The translations under genes were made by a program, and so were the position numbers. A DNA stretch of 16,400 nt from CAG-791 sp963655255 (lineage in GTDB: Bacteria; Bacillota; Clostridia; Lachnospirales; Lachnospiraceae), in NCBI GenBank assembly GCA_963655255.1, contig CAVKEB010000048.1, forward strand, positions 1-16,400. Reading direction: 5' to 3'. Shown here in pieces: positions 1 through 6,564 of the stretch. The notes below the pieces were generated by a model that was given only the letters and a program-made list of their open reading frames with translations, was not told where the DNA came from and did no database searches. Every line of letters starts with the position of its first letter. Position 1 is the stretch's first letter.

Positions 1-1397
1 TTGGTTCCCTTGTCATACATCTGATCGGAGTTGCCGTGATCTGCCATAACCAGCAGGCAGTAATCATACTTCAGGCACGCATCCATGACTCTCTTGAGGT
101 TCAGGTCAACGGACTCCACGCCGATGATGGTTGCCTCATAGTTTCCGGTGTGTCCGACCATGTCGCCGTTCGGATAATTGCAGCGGATGAACTGATACTT
201 GCCGCTCTCGATGGCCGCAACGATCTTCTCCGTCACCTCGGTTGCCTTCATCCAGGGCTTCTGGTCAAACGGAATCACATCCGAAGGAACCTCTTCCCAG
301 TCCTCCAGCTCCTCCGAGAACTTCTCGGAGCGGTTGCCGTTCCAGAAATAGGTCATATGTCCGAACTTCTGGGTCTCGGAGCATGCGTAGGATTTCACGC
401 CCTTCTGTACCAGGAACTCGCTCATCGTGTGCTCGATATGCGGCGGCTCTACCAGGAAGTTGTCCGGGAGCTTCAGATCTCCGTCGTACTGCAGCATGCC
501 TGCATAGAATACCTTCGGCTTCTTCGGCATCGGGAATGCATCGAAGCCCTTGTCCATGTAGTCAAACGCTTTGGAAAGCTCCACGGCACGGTCGCCGCGG
601 AAGTTGAACAGGATGACGGAATCGCCGTCATCGATCGGTCCGACCGGATTGCCGTCCTTGTCCGCAATGACAAAGCCCGGCAGATACTGATCCGTGTAGC
701 CGCCTTCCTTGCGGAGTGTCTCAATGGCCTCTCTTGCCGAAGCATACTTCGGGCCGTCGCCCATCACATGGATGTGCCAGCCTCTCTCCACCATGGACCA
801 GTCCGCCTCATAGCGGTCCATCGTAATGGTCATACGCCCGCCGCCGGAAGCGATGCAGCCGTGGAAGGTGTCATCGTTGAGTTCCTGGAATACGTTCTCC
901 AGCTCATCCACATACTGAAGCGCGGAGGTCTCCGGAACATCGCGTCCGTCCAGAAGCGCATGTACGCGGACCTCGGCGATTCCTTCCTTCTTCGCCTCGC
1001 GGATCATGGCGATCAGATGGGAAATATTGGAATGTACATTGCCGTCCGAGAGAAGGCCGATGAAGTTCAGCTTGCCGCCGTTCTTCTTCAGATAATCCAC
1101 AGCGCCCTTCCATGCATTCGACTCATAGATCTTGCCGGATTCAATGCTCTCGTTGACGAGCTTCGCACCCTGCGAATAAATCTGACCGCAGCCCAGCGCG
1201 TTGTGTCCGACCTCGGAGTTGCCCATGTCGGAATCCGACGGAAGGCCGACTGCCGTGCCGCTTGCCTTGATGGTCGTGTGCGGCCATTTGGTCATCAGCT
1301 CATCGATCTGGGGCTTATAGGAATGCAGCACTGCATTTCCCTGATCCTTGTCGGTCCAGCCGACGCCGTCCATTACTACCAGAACTACCGGTTTCAT
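1..1397 (-). CDS. gpmI: 2,3-bisphosphoglycerate-independent phosphoglycerate mutase (partial, 3' end outside window)
   Basis: Interconverts 3-phosphoglycerate and 2-phosphoglycerate in cytoplasmic glycolysis, using two metal ions (Mn2+ in the family) and a phosphoserine intermediate. The reading frame runs from an ATG at 1397 off the left edge, giving 465 visible codons of a family usually about 510-555 residues long. Diagnostic sites are visible: the N-terminal metal-binding VMDGVGW (Asp10), the nucleophile motif MGNSEVGH with Ser61, a NFRGDR phosphosugar-binding loop, and the late metal-binding MADHGN motif at residues 451-456, so only the C-terminal tail is missing. The start is fixed by AAGGAGG seven bases upstream of the ATG. 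It lies downstream of the oligopeptidase gene but has its own plausible promoter after a 374-bp gap, so it is probably a separate transcription unit. Identity is firm. Whether the full gene is intact cannot be seen. Confidence 0.96.
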   Translation of the reverse strand, partial: MKPVVLVVMDGVGWTDKDQGNAVLHSYKPQIDELMTKWPHTTIKASGTAVGLPSDSDMGNSEVGHNALGCGQIYSQGAKLVNESIESGKIYESNAWKGAVDYLKKNGGKLNFIGLLSDGNVHSNISHLIAMIREAKKEGIAEVRVHALLDGRDVPETSALQYVDELENVFQELNDDTFHGCIASGGGRMTITMDRYEADWSMVERGWHIHVMGDGPKYASAREAIETLRKEGGYTDQYLPGFVIADKDGNPVGPIDDGDSVILFNFRGDRAVELSKAFDYMDKGFDAFPMPKKPKVFYAGMLQYDGDLKLPDNFLVEPPHIEHTMSEFLVQKGVKSYACSETQKFGHMTYFWNGNRSEKFSEELEDWEEVPSDVIPFDQKPWMKATEVTEKIVAAIESGKYQFIRCNYPNGDMVGHTGNYEATIIGVESVDLNLKRVMDACLKYDYCLLVMADHGNSDQMYDKGT

Positions 1398-1539
1398 AAG
1401 AAAACCTCCTTATCACTCTTCATGAGATCCCTGCCGACATCCGCTCCGCCTCCGGCAAAGGAAGCAGGCATCGCCGATCCCCGGGCCGGAAGTCCGGCGG
1501 CCGGTGCAGTGATCCTGTCAGTTTTATTCATCAAACTTC

Positions 1540-1568
1540 AGTATATCGAATCTGCATTCGGATTTCCA
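1540..1568 (-). promoter_or_regulatory. Candidate sigma-70 promoter for gpmI
   Basis: On the minus strand, TGGAAA (1568-1563) is followed after 17 bp by TATACT (1545-1540), matching the consensus boxes at four and five of six positions. The spacer contains an inverted repeat, CGAAT-N4-ATTCG (1547-1560), which could be an operator. The predicted start is about 140 bp upstream of the gpmI ATG. Between promoter and gene there is only a GC-rich stretch with a short palindrome GCCGGA-AG-TCCGGC (1485-1498) and no recognised gene. Confidence 0.4.
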
Positions 1569-1639
1569 CACGTTTTGTGCTTCACTGATGCTATATTACG
1601 TTCAAATTTATACCTCGCTGAGGCAAAATCCGCGATATC

Positions 1640-1773
1640 AGAGAGAATTTCGCGAAAGCGAATTCTCTCTGTATACAGAGTGCCGCCAAGCGGCGCTCTA
1701 AGCAGGAGAAGATGTCATCAGACATCTTCGAGTGCAGCGGTTTTGCTGAAAGTGACCTGTCGATGTCACTTTC
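1640..1773. repeat. Cluster of four consecutive hairpins downstream of the M3 peptidase gene
   Basis: Four inverted repeats stand in a row: arms 1640-1649/1661-1670 (10 bp, inner CGC-GAAA-GCG cap and one bulged T at 1650); 1677-1686/1690-1699 (10 positions with one T.G pair); 1708-1716/1721-1729 (9 bp perfect, loop ATCA); 1748-1756/1765-1773 (9 bp perfect, 8-nt loop). The last includes part of the peptidase stop codon. A 14-bp perfect palindrome (1667-1680) bridges the first two. No hairpin is followed by a T-run on the minus strand, so these are not ordinary intrinsic terminators. Smaller stems flank the set at 1613-1623 (CCTC-GCT-GAGG) and 1735-1748 (CAGC-N6-GCTG). It may be an intergenic repeat family or a structured RNA. 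The function is unknown. Confidence 0.75.
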
Positions 1774-3442
1774 AAACTTTCTCTTCCAGCTTCTTCACGA
1801 CATGGGCAAGGCATCCGTCCTCAAACGGATTATCAAGCCCTGCTTCCCGGACCAGACCGTCGAAAAAATCCGCGGCGGACAGGCGGCAGAGTTTCAGGTA
1901 GCTGTCCCACGCGCCGTGAAAATCACGGTCCATCCAGACCTTGTACTGCAGCGCATTCGTCTGCGCGATGCAGTAATCAATGTAGTACAGCGGGCAGTCG
2001 TAAATGTGATGCTGCTTCTGCCAGAAGCCTCCCGCCTCGTAATACGCGTTGCCGGTGTAGTCCAGATGCGGCTTGTACTGACGCTCCAGATCTCTCCACA
2101 CGCCGTTTCTCTGCGCCGGCGTGAGCTCCGGATTCTGATAGGCGATCTCCTGGAACTCATCCACCATGGTTCCGTAGGGAATGAAGGCCATGGAATCCTC
2201 AAAATGCATATCCACGTAATCCTTCGCCCTCTCTCCGAACAGAAGGTTCATCCAAGGCTCCGTGAAGAACTCCATCGACATGGAATGCGTCTCCGCCGTC
2301 TCCATCGTGATGTCCCAGTGCTCCCGGATGGGGTCGTCCTTGACCAGATACCACTGAAACGCGTGGCCGCACTCATGGGTGATGACATCCGCGTCGCCGC
2401 TGGTTCCGTTGAAGTTCGCGAAAATAAACGGCGCCCCGAAATCCGGAAGATACGTCATATAGCCGCCGGTTTTCTTCGTCTTGCGTCCCAGCACGTCAAA
2501 AAGCTCGTTCTCACACATGAAATCCATGAACTCTCCGGTCTCCTTTGAGAGCTCGTGGTACATCTTCCGGCCGGCCGCCAGAATTTCCTCGGGGCTTCCG
2601 ACCGGCGCCGGATTCCCCTGCGGGAAATAGACGCCTTCATCAATATAGAGAAGATGATCAATCCCGAGGCGTTTCCGTCTTCTCTCGTGAAGCTTCTCCG
2701 CAAACGGAACAAAGTCGTTTTTGACCTGTCTGCGGAACTCCGCCATATCGCTCCGGTCGTAGCAGTTGCGCATCATTCTGGCATCGCCGAGCGGCAGATA
2801 ATTGCGGTATCCCATCGCCTCGCCCTGCCGGGTCCGGTTCTTCACCAGACGGTCATAGATGTCATCCAGCTGTTCCTGATTCTCCTCGAAAAAGGCCGTG
2901 TACTTCTTCCATGCCTCGGCGCGGACGTTCCGGTCCTGCGAATGAAGATACGGATTCATCAGGGACAGGTTCAGCGTCTCGCCTCTCCAGTCGATCTTCG
3001 CCGTGGCAAGAAGCTTGTTGTACTCCGTCTGAATTACATTTTCCTCCTGCATGAGCGGAAGGATCCGGTCATCCACCGACTTCATGCCCAGCTCAATGTT
3101 CCGGAACGCGACCTTTCCGATTTTCTCTTCCAGATAAGCGCGATACGGAGACTGGTAGAGCTTTTTCTGGTACGACACGCAGAGGTTCCGGAATACCGGG
3201 CCGTTCTGGTCGTAGAAATCCTGCTCCGCACTGTAAAAATCATCCGTCGTATCAATATCATGCCTGATCTCCGCCAGGGTCATCTGCGTCAGCACATGAC
3301 CGGTCAGCTCATAGTATTTCCGGTGAACCGCCATCTGCTCCTCACCGGACGCGGCCTTGTCCAGCTCTTCTTCCAGCCGCCGGAACGAAGCCGTCACCTC
3401 ATCAAAATCCACTCTTTTGTAGGGCATTTCGGAAAATTTCAT
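1772..3442 (-). CDS. M3 family oligoendopeptidase (PepF-like zinc metallopeptidase)
   Basis: A 556-residue cytoplasmic zinc peptidase that, from its family, cleaves short peptides. The zinc motif HECGH is at residues 356-360 and the likely third ligand is Glu384 in ETAETHSMSMEFF, the spacing expected for M3 enzymes. The conserved DFGAPFIFANFNGTSGD stretch just before it, and the YYEAGGFWQKQHHIY segment near residue 470 that resembles the family substrate-binding region, support the assignment. The length fits the shorter clostridial M3 oligoendopeptidases (about 550-600 residues). There is no signal peptide or membrane segment. The start at 3442 is preceded by GGAAGGAGG about seven bases upstream. 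It diverges from the HAD phosphatase gene and has a perfect TATAAT box in the shared spacer. Substrate specificity cannot be told from sequence, so I give no gene symbol. Confidence 0.93.
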   Translation of the reverse strand: MKFSEMPYKRVDFDEVTASFRRLEEELDKAASGEEQMAVHRKYYELTGHVLTQMTLAEIRHDIDTTDDFYSAEQDFYDQNGPVFRNLCVSYQKKLYQSPYRAYLEEKIGKVAFRNIELGMKSVDDRILPLMQEENVIQTEYNKLLATAKIDWRGETLNLSLMNPYLHSQDRNVRAEAWKKYTAFFEENQEQLDDIYDRLVKNRTRQGEAMGYRNYLPLGDARMMRNCYDRSDMAEFRRQVKNDFVPFAEKLHERRRKRLGIDHLLYIDEGVYFPQGNPAPVGSPEEILAAGRKMYHELSKETGEFMDFMCENELFDVLGRKTKKTGGYMTYLPDFGAPFIFANFNGTSGDADVITHECGHAFQWYLVKDDPIREHWDITMETAETHSMSMEFFTEPWMNLLFGERAKDYVDMHFEDSMAFIPYGTMVDEFQEIAYQNPELTPAQRNGVWRDLERQYKPHLDYTGNAYYEAGGFWQKQHHIYDCPLYYIDYCIAQTNALQYKVWMDRDFHGAWDSYLKLCRLSAADFFDGLVREAGLDNPFEDGCLAHVVKKLEEKV

Positions 3443-3499
3443 TATCTGTCCTCCTTCCTGATTCCGGCACCTTTGGTATGGACCGGACTGTCTTTTCGA

Positions 3500-3529
3500 A
3501 TTATACTCTTGTTTGCGCCGAGTTTGCGC
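3500..3529 (-). promoter_or_regulatory. Promoter of the M3 peptidase gene with tandem 8-bp repeats over the -35 region
   Basis: A perfect TATAAT (3505-3500, minus strand) lies about 58 bp upstream of the peptidase ATG. No recognisable -35 box occurs at 16-18 bp spacing. Instead the direct repeat GTTTGCGC (plus-strand reading) occurs at 3511-3518 and 3522-3529, exactly 11 bp apart, which places both copies on the same face of the helix over the -35 region. This arrangement is typical of activator-dependent promoters, but the binding protein is unknown. Confidence 0.5.
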
Positions 3530-3560
3530 TGCCAGTCAAAAACATAACCGTTTTCACCTG

Positions 3561-3574
3561 GTACAGAACTGTAC
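3561..3574. promoter_or_regulatory. Inverted repeat GTACAG-AA-CTGTAC in the divergent spacer
   Basis: A perfect 6-2-6 inverted repeat lies between the divergent peptidase and phosphatase genes. It overlaps TACTAT (3572-3577), the best -10 candidate for the plus-strand phosphatase gene, although no good -35 box accompanies it. It could be an operator. The evidence is symmetry and position only. Confidence 0.3.
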
Positions 3575-3656
3575 TATCAAAATCTGCACTGCTTTCCCGC
3601 GGTAGGATGCCTAAAAACGACGATACCGCAGAGAGCGCATGAGAAAAGGATATGCC

Positions 3657-4379
3657 ATGAACTATACCACTGCTGTTTTCGATATGGATGGAACCGTGCT
3701 CAATACCCTGGGGGACCTGACGGATTCCATGAACCACGCGCTCGCCGCCGCGGGCCACCGCCACGACTACACGGAGGACGACGTCCGTCAGTTCTTCGGA
3801 AGCGGCGTCACCGTCGCCGTCATCCGCGCGCTTGCAAGAGAAGCCGGAACCGCGATGGCGGACCTGGAACAGGTCGGAACGGATCACGACGCTGTCACGC
3901 CTTCCGTAGACGCGGAAGAGGTGAAGAAGATTCAGGACATCTACACGCCCTACTACGCGGCCCACTGCGATAGAAAAACCGGTCCCTACGACGGAATTCT
4001 GGAGGTCCTGAAAAGGCTCCGCGCCGCCGGAGTGAAAACCGCCGTCGTCTCGAACAAGCCGGATATCGCGGTTCAAAAGCTCGTGGATGATCTGTTCACC
4101 GGAATGTTCGATCTCTCCGTCGGTGAGATGGACGGCGTCCGCAGAAAGCCCGCCCCGGACATGACGGAGAAAGCGCTCCGCGACCTCGGCACGGCCGACA
4201 AGAAGGATGCCGTCTACATCGGGGACTCCGAGATCGACATGCAGACCGCGGAGAATTCGGGTCTTGACTGCATCAGCGTGGACTGGGGCTTCCGCGGCCG
4301 CACCTTCCTCGAGGGGCATCACGCGAAAACCATCATCTCCCGTCCGGAGGAGCTCCTGCCGCTGATCCTGGGAGCCTGA
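3657..4379 (+). CDS. HAD-superfamily phosphatase, phosphoglycolate phosphatase-like
   Basis: A 240-residue cytoplasmic hydrolase of the haloacid dehalogenase superfamily, subgroup with an alpha-helical cap (Gph/PGPase-like). All four catalytic motifs are present: FDMDGT with nucleophile Asp9 and acid/base Asp11, VVSNK with Ser132, RRKPAPD with Lys164, and YIGDSEID with the Mg-binding acidic residues Asp190 and Asp194. The cap region is residues 15-85. I chose the ATG at 3657 because AAAAGGA stands just upstream and the protein then begins MNYTTAVFDMDGT, as usual for the family. An in-frame ATG at 3639 would add six residues. It is the only plus-strand gene and converges on the ANTAR gene. The true substrate (2-phosphoglycolate, sugar phosphate, nucleotide or pyrophosphate) cannot be fixed from the sequence. 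Confidence 0.93.
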   Translation: MNYTTAVFDMDGTVLNTLGDLTDSMNHALAAAGHRHDYTEDDVRQFFGSGVTVAVIRALAREAGTAMADLEQVGTDHDAVTPSVDAEEVKKIQDIYTPYYAAHCDRKTGPYDGILEVLKRLRAAGVKTAVVSNKPDIAVQKLVDDLFTGMFDLSVGEMDGVRRKPAPDMTEKALRDLGTADKKDAVYIGDSEIDMQTAENSGLDCISVDWGFRGRTFLEGHHAKTIISRPEELLPLILGA

Positions 4380-4556
4380 GAACAGCCTTTCACGTTTTCC
4401 CTGTGTTTCCAATCGGAACGGGCCCGCAGCGGTCGGCTCATTTGTCTCGGCTCGCTTGTCTCAATTCCCACAGGCTCTCTTTGTTCCGACAGGAGCACTT
4501 TGGATCTTTGGATCTGCCGGAACTGCAGGATGAAAATCCGGGGACCGGAGGAGTTC
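4380..4556. other. Convergent intergenic spacer with short tandem duplications
   Basis: No gene is seen between the convergent phosphatase and ANTAR genes. It contains a 14-bp tandem duplication with two mismatches (4433-4446 and 4447-4460, unit TCGGCTCATTTGTC) and an 8-bp one, CTTTGGAT, at 4498-4505 and 4506-4513. I see no convincing terminator for the plus-strand phosphatase gene. Confidence 0.6.
4533..4549 (-). terminator. Weak intrinsic terminator candidate after the ANTAR gene
   Basis: Eight bases past the ANTAR stop codon the minus strand reads TCCGG-TCC-CCGGA (4549-4537) followed by TTTT (4536-4533). A five-base-pair GC-rich stem with four U residues is short for a terminator. Position and strand fit the end of the glnA-ANTAR unit. 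Confidence 0.4.
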
Positions 4557-5141
4557 TCACTCTTCCAGTTCCCGGATCGTATTCTGCGCAATTTCTTTTT
4601 TCGTCAGGGAATGGTTCATCGCTTCCTGTTCCAGATAACGGTGCGCCTCTTCCTCTGTCATATGTTTTTTCTCGATCATCAGACACTTGGCCCTGGTGAT
4701 GATTCCCATTTCGTCCAGGCGTCTGCGGAGCTTCTGATTCTGCTCATTCAGCATGAAAATCTTCTGCCGCATGGAATCCATGACGCCCACCGCCTCCAGG
4801 AGGAGCTGTCCCTTCAGCGGCCTCGACAAAACAAAAATTCCGCTCCCGCGCACCTTGTACGCCACCTGATGGTAGAGATCCGCCTTCACGAGAAGGAGCA
4901 CCGCGATGTCCTTTCCGTCCGCGAAATCGCGGGCCGACTCCAGGCCGAATTCATCGGGGAGCGGTGTGTTGATGATCACCAGCCCGATGGCTCCGTCGGA
5001 CAGAACGCGCCTTGCCTCCGTGACTGAAGAGGCATACAGAACCTGTTCACAGGTTCCTTCAATGATCTTGCGAATGACCGCATATGTGTCCTGGCCGGAT
5101 GTGACAACCAGCACGCGGCTTCTCTTGCTGACCGCAGCCAT
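4557..5141 (-). CDS. ANTAR-domain antitermination regulator with degenerate receiver domain (NitR-like)
   Basis: A 194-residue cytoplasmic regulator. Residues 1-120 have the fold pattern of a response-regulator receiver and residues about 133-190 match the ANTAR RNA-binding domain (AKCLMIEKKHMTEEEAHRYL, then EIAQNTI). ANTAR proteins bind nascent leader RNAs and prevent terminator formation. Relatives beside clostridial glnA genes regulate nitrogen genes. The receiver is atypical: where a phosphoacceptor Asp is expected there is Asn58 (VIINTPLP), and the usual conserved Lys is Arg107 (LSRP). Phosphorylation is therefore unlikely, and another signal, or direct contact with glutamine synthetase, may control it. 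It lies 23 bp downstream of glnA and is surely co-transcribed. AGGAAGG lies about 11 bases before the ATG at 5141. The domain call is strong. The target RNAs are inferred. Confidence 0.9.
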   Translation of the reverse strand: MAAVSKRSRVLVVTSGQDTYAVIRKIIEGTCEQVLYASSVTEARRVLSDGAIGLVIINTPLPDEFGLESARDFADGKDIAVLLLVKADLYHQVAYKVRGSGIFVLSRPLKGQLLLEAVGVMDSMRQKIFMLNEQNQKLRRRLDEMGIITRAKCLMIEKKHMTEEEAHRYLEQEAMNHSLTKKEIAQNTIRELEE

Positions 5142-5164
5142 AACTGTTTCCGTCCTTCCTTGCT

Positions 5165-6391
5165 TCAGATCCCGGCTCTCTCACAGTAAGCGTTCAGGAT
5201 GGAAGCCGGCACATGACGCTGTACCAGCTCACTCCCTCTCGCACAGGAGGCCGCCTCGTCAATGTGGCGCGGAAGCTTCTCCAGCTTCCGGATCAGATCT
5301 GCGTCCGCCTTGTACAGGTTGACATTCATCGGAAGGTCCGGACGGAGCGCGTTCTCAATGCCGTCAAGCCCCGCGTAAATCACCATCGCAAAGGACAGGT
5401 AAGGATTGGCCATCGGATCCGGGGATCGCAGCTCGAAGCGCTTGCGGTCCGAATTGGTTGCCGGAATGCGGATCAGCTGCGAGCGGTTCTGCTCCGACCA
5501 GCTGACATAGTACGGTGCCTCCATCTGCCCGAGGCGCTCATAAGACTTCGTCGTCGGGTTCAGGAAGAGCGTGATCTCCCGGATGTGCTTCAGGATGCCC
5601 GCCATGAACATGGAGGAATAATCCGTCTTGTCCTCTGCGTCAATCGGCTCCACGGAAATGTTGAAATGCATGCCGTTGCCCGGCTGATCCCGGAGGGGCT
5701 TGGGAGAGAAGTCCGCGCTCATTCCGGTGGTCTCCGCAAGGTTTCTCACCGCCCACTTGACCGTCGTTGTGTTGTCCGCCGTCGTAAGCGGCGCTCCGTA
5801 ATGGAAGTCAATCTCGTTCTGGCCCGGGCCCTGCTCATGGTGCGATGCCTCCGGCGTAATTCCCATATCCAGAAGGGCAAAGCAGATGTCCCGGCGCAGA
5901 TTCTCCCCGCGGTCATCCGGTCCGACCGACATATAGCCAGCCTGGTCAATCGGCATCTCCGTGGTCTCGCCCTTTTCGTTCTTCGCAAAAGCATAGAATT
6001 CCAGCTCCGGCCCGATGTTGACGCGGATGCCCTTCTCCTTCGCCGCCTTGACCGCCTGCTTCAGAAGATAGCGCGTGTCCTTCTCATACGGCGTTCCGTC
6101 CGGCTTATAGATGTCGCAGAACATCCGGCACACTCCGCCGTCCATCGGCCTCCAGGGCACAATGGAAACCGTGGTCGGATCCGGGCGCAGGAACAGATCC
6201 GAGCGCAGATCCTCGCCAAAGCCCGCGATGGCCGAGCCGTCGAAGGAAATGCCCTCCGTAAAAGCCCGCCGCAGCTCCTGCGGCATGATGGCAATGTTCT
6301 TCTGCTCTCCGAACACATCAAAAAACGCAAGCCGGATGAATTTCACATTTTCTTCTTCAATGAAATCCAGTACTTCCTCGTAGGTCTGCAT
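5165..6391 (-). CDS. glnA: Glutamine synthetase, type I, C-terminally short
   Basis: Makes glutamine from glutamate, ammonia and ATP in the cytoplasm, and forms the GS-GOGAT cycle with GltBD. Active-site signatures are clear: GPELEF (Glu129, Glu131), HHEQGPGQNEIDF with Glu193, NGMHFN with His242, NRSQLIRIP (Arg303, Arg308) and FELRS near 320. The ATG at 6391 gives MQTYEEVLDFI, the usual N-terminus, with AAGGGG upstream. A longer frame to 6520 adds 43 residues unlike the family. The protein has 408 residues, against about 440-445 for Bacillus-type enzymes. It stops after SILNAYCERAGI and lacks the final 25 or so residues. No frameshift explains this, since the ANTAR gene starts 23 bp on. A 173-bp gap separates it from pyrG. 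It contains TTCCTG-TG-CAGGAA (6539-6552) but no T-run, so read-through from pyrG is possible. Confidence 0.95.
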   Translation of the reverse strand: MQTYEEVLDFIEEENVKFIRLAFFDVFGEQKNIAIMPQELRRAFTEGISFDGSAIAGFGEDLRSDLFLRPDPTTVSIVPWRPMDGGVCRMFCDIYKPDGTPYEKDTRYLLKQAVKAAKEKGIRVNIGPELEFYAFAKNEKGETTEMPIDQAGYMSVGPDDRGENLRRDICFALLDMGITPEASHHEQGPGQNEIDFHYGAPLTTADNTTTVKWAVRNLAETTGMSADFSPKPLRDQPGNGMHFNISVEPIDAEDKTDYSSMFMAGILKHIREITLFLNPTTKSYERLGQMEAPYYVSWSEQNRSQLIRIPATNSDRKRFELRSPDPMANPYLSFAMVIYAGLDGIENALRPDLPMNVNLYKADADLIRKLEKLPRHIDEAASCARGSELVQRHVPASILNAYCERAGI

Positions 6392-6564
6392 AGCCGTGAT
6401 CCCCTTTCCCTGATCCTGCTGATCTTCCTGTTTGCCGCATCCTGTCGTCTCACCGTCCCGAAGGTGATGGCTCCCTTTTTCGTTATCCGCGTAAAACATC
6501 AGGAAGACATTGTGCTTCACGTATTTGTGATTTTCTTCTTCCTGTGCAGGAAATCATTTCTCTT

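Noticed and set aside
1640..1773. CRISPR array or intrinsic terminator series
   Set aside because: The four hairpins differ in sequence and spacing, with no regular direct repeats or spacers, and none is followed by a T-run.
36..1901. Long plus-strand frames opposite gpmI, pyrG, amt, gltD and gltB
   Set aside because: High-GC codon bias leaves long open antisense frames. None has a recognisable domain or ribosome site, while the minus-strand genes are unmistakable.
6392..6520. A 43-residue N-terminal extension of glutamine synthetase
   Set aside because: The family begins at MQTYEEVLDF, and a ribosome site precedes that ATG. The extension lies in the leader.
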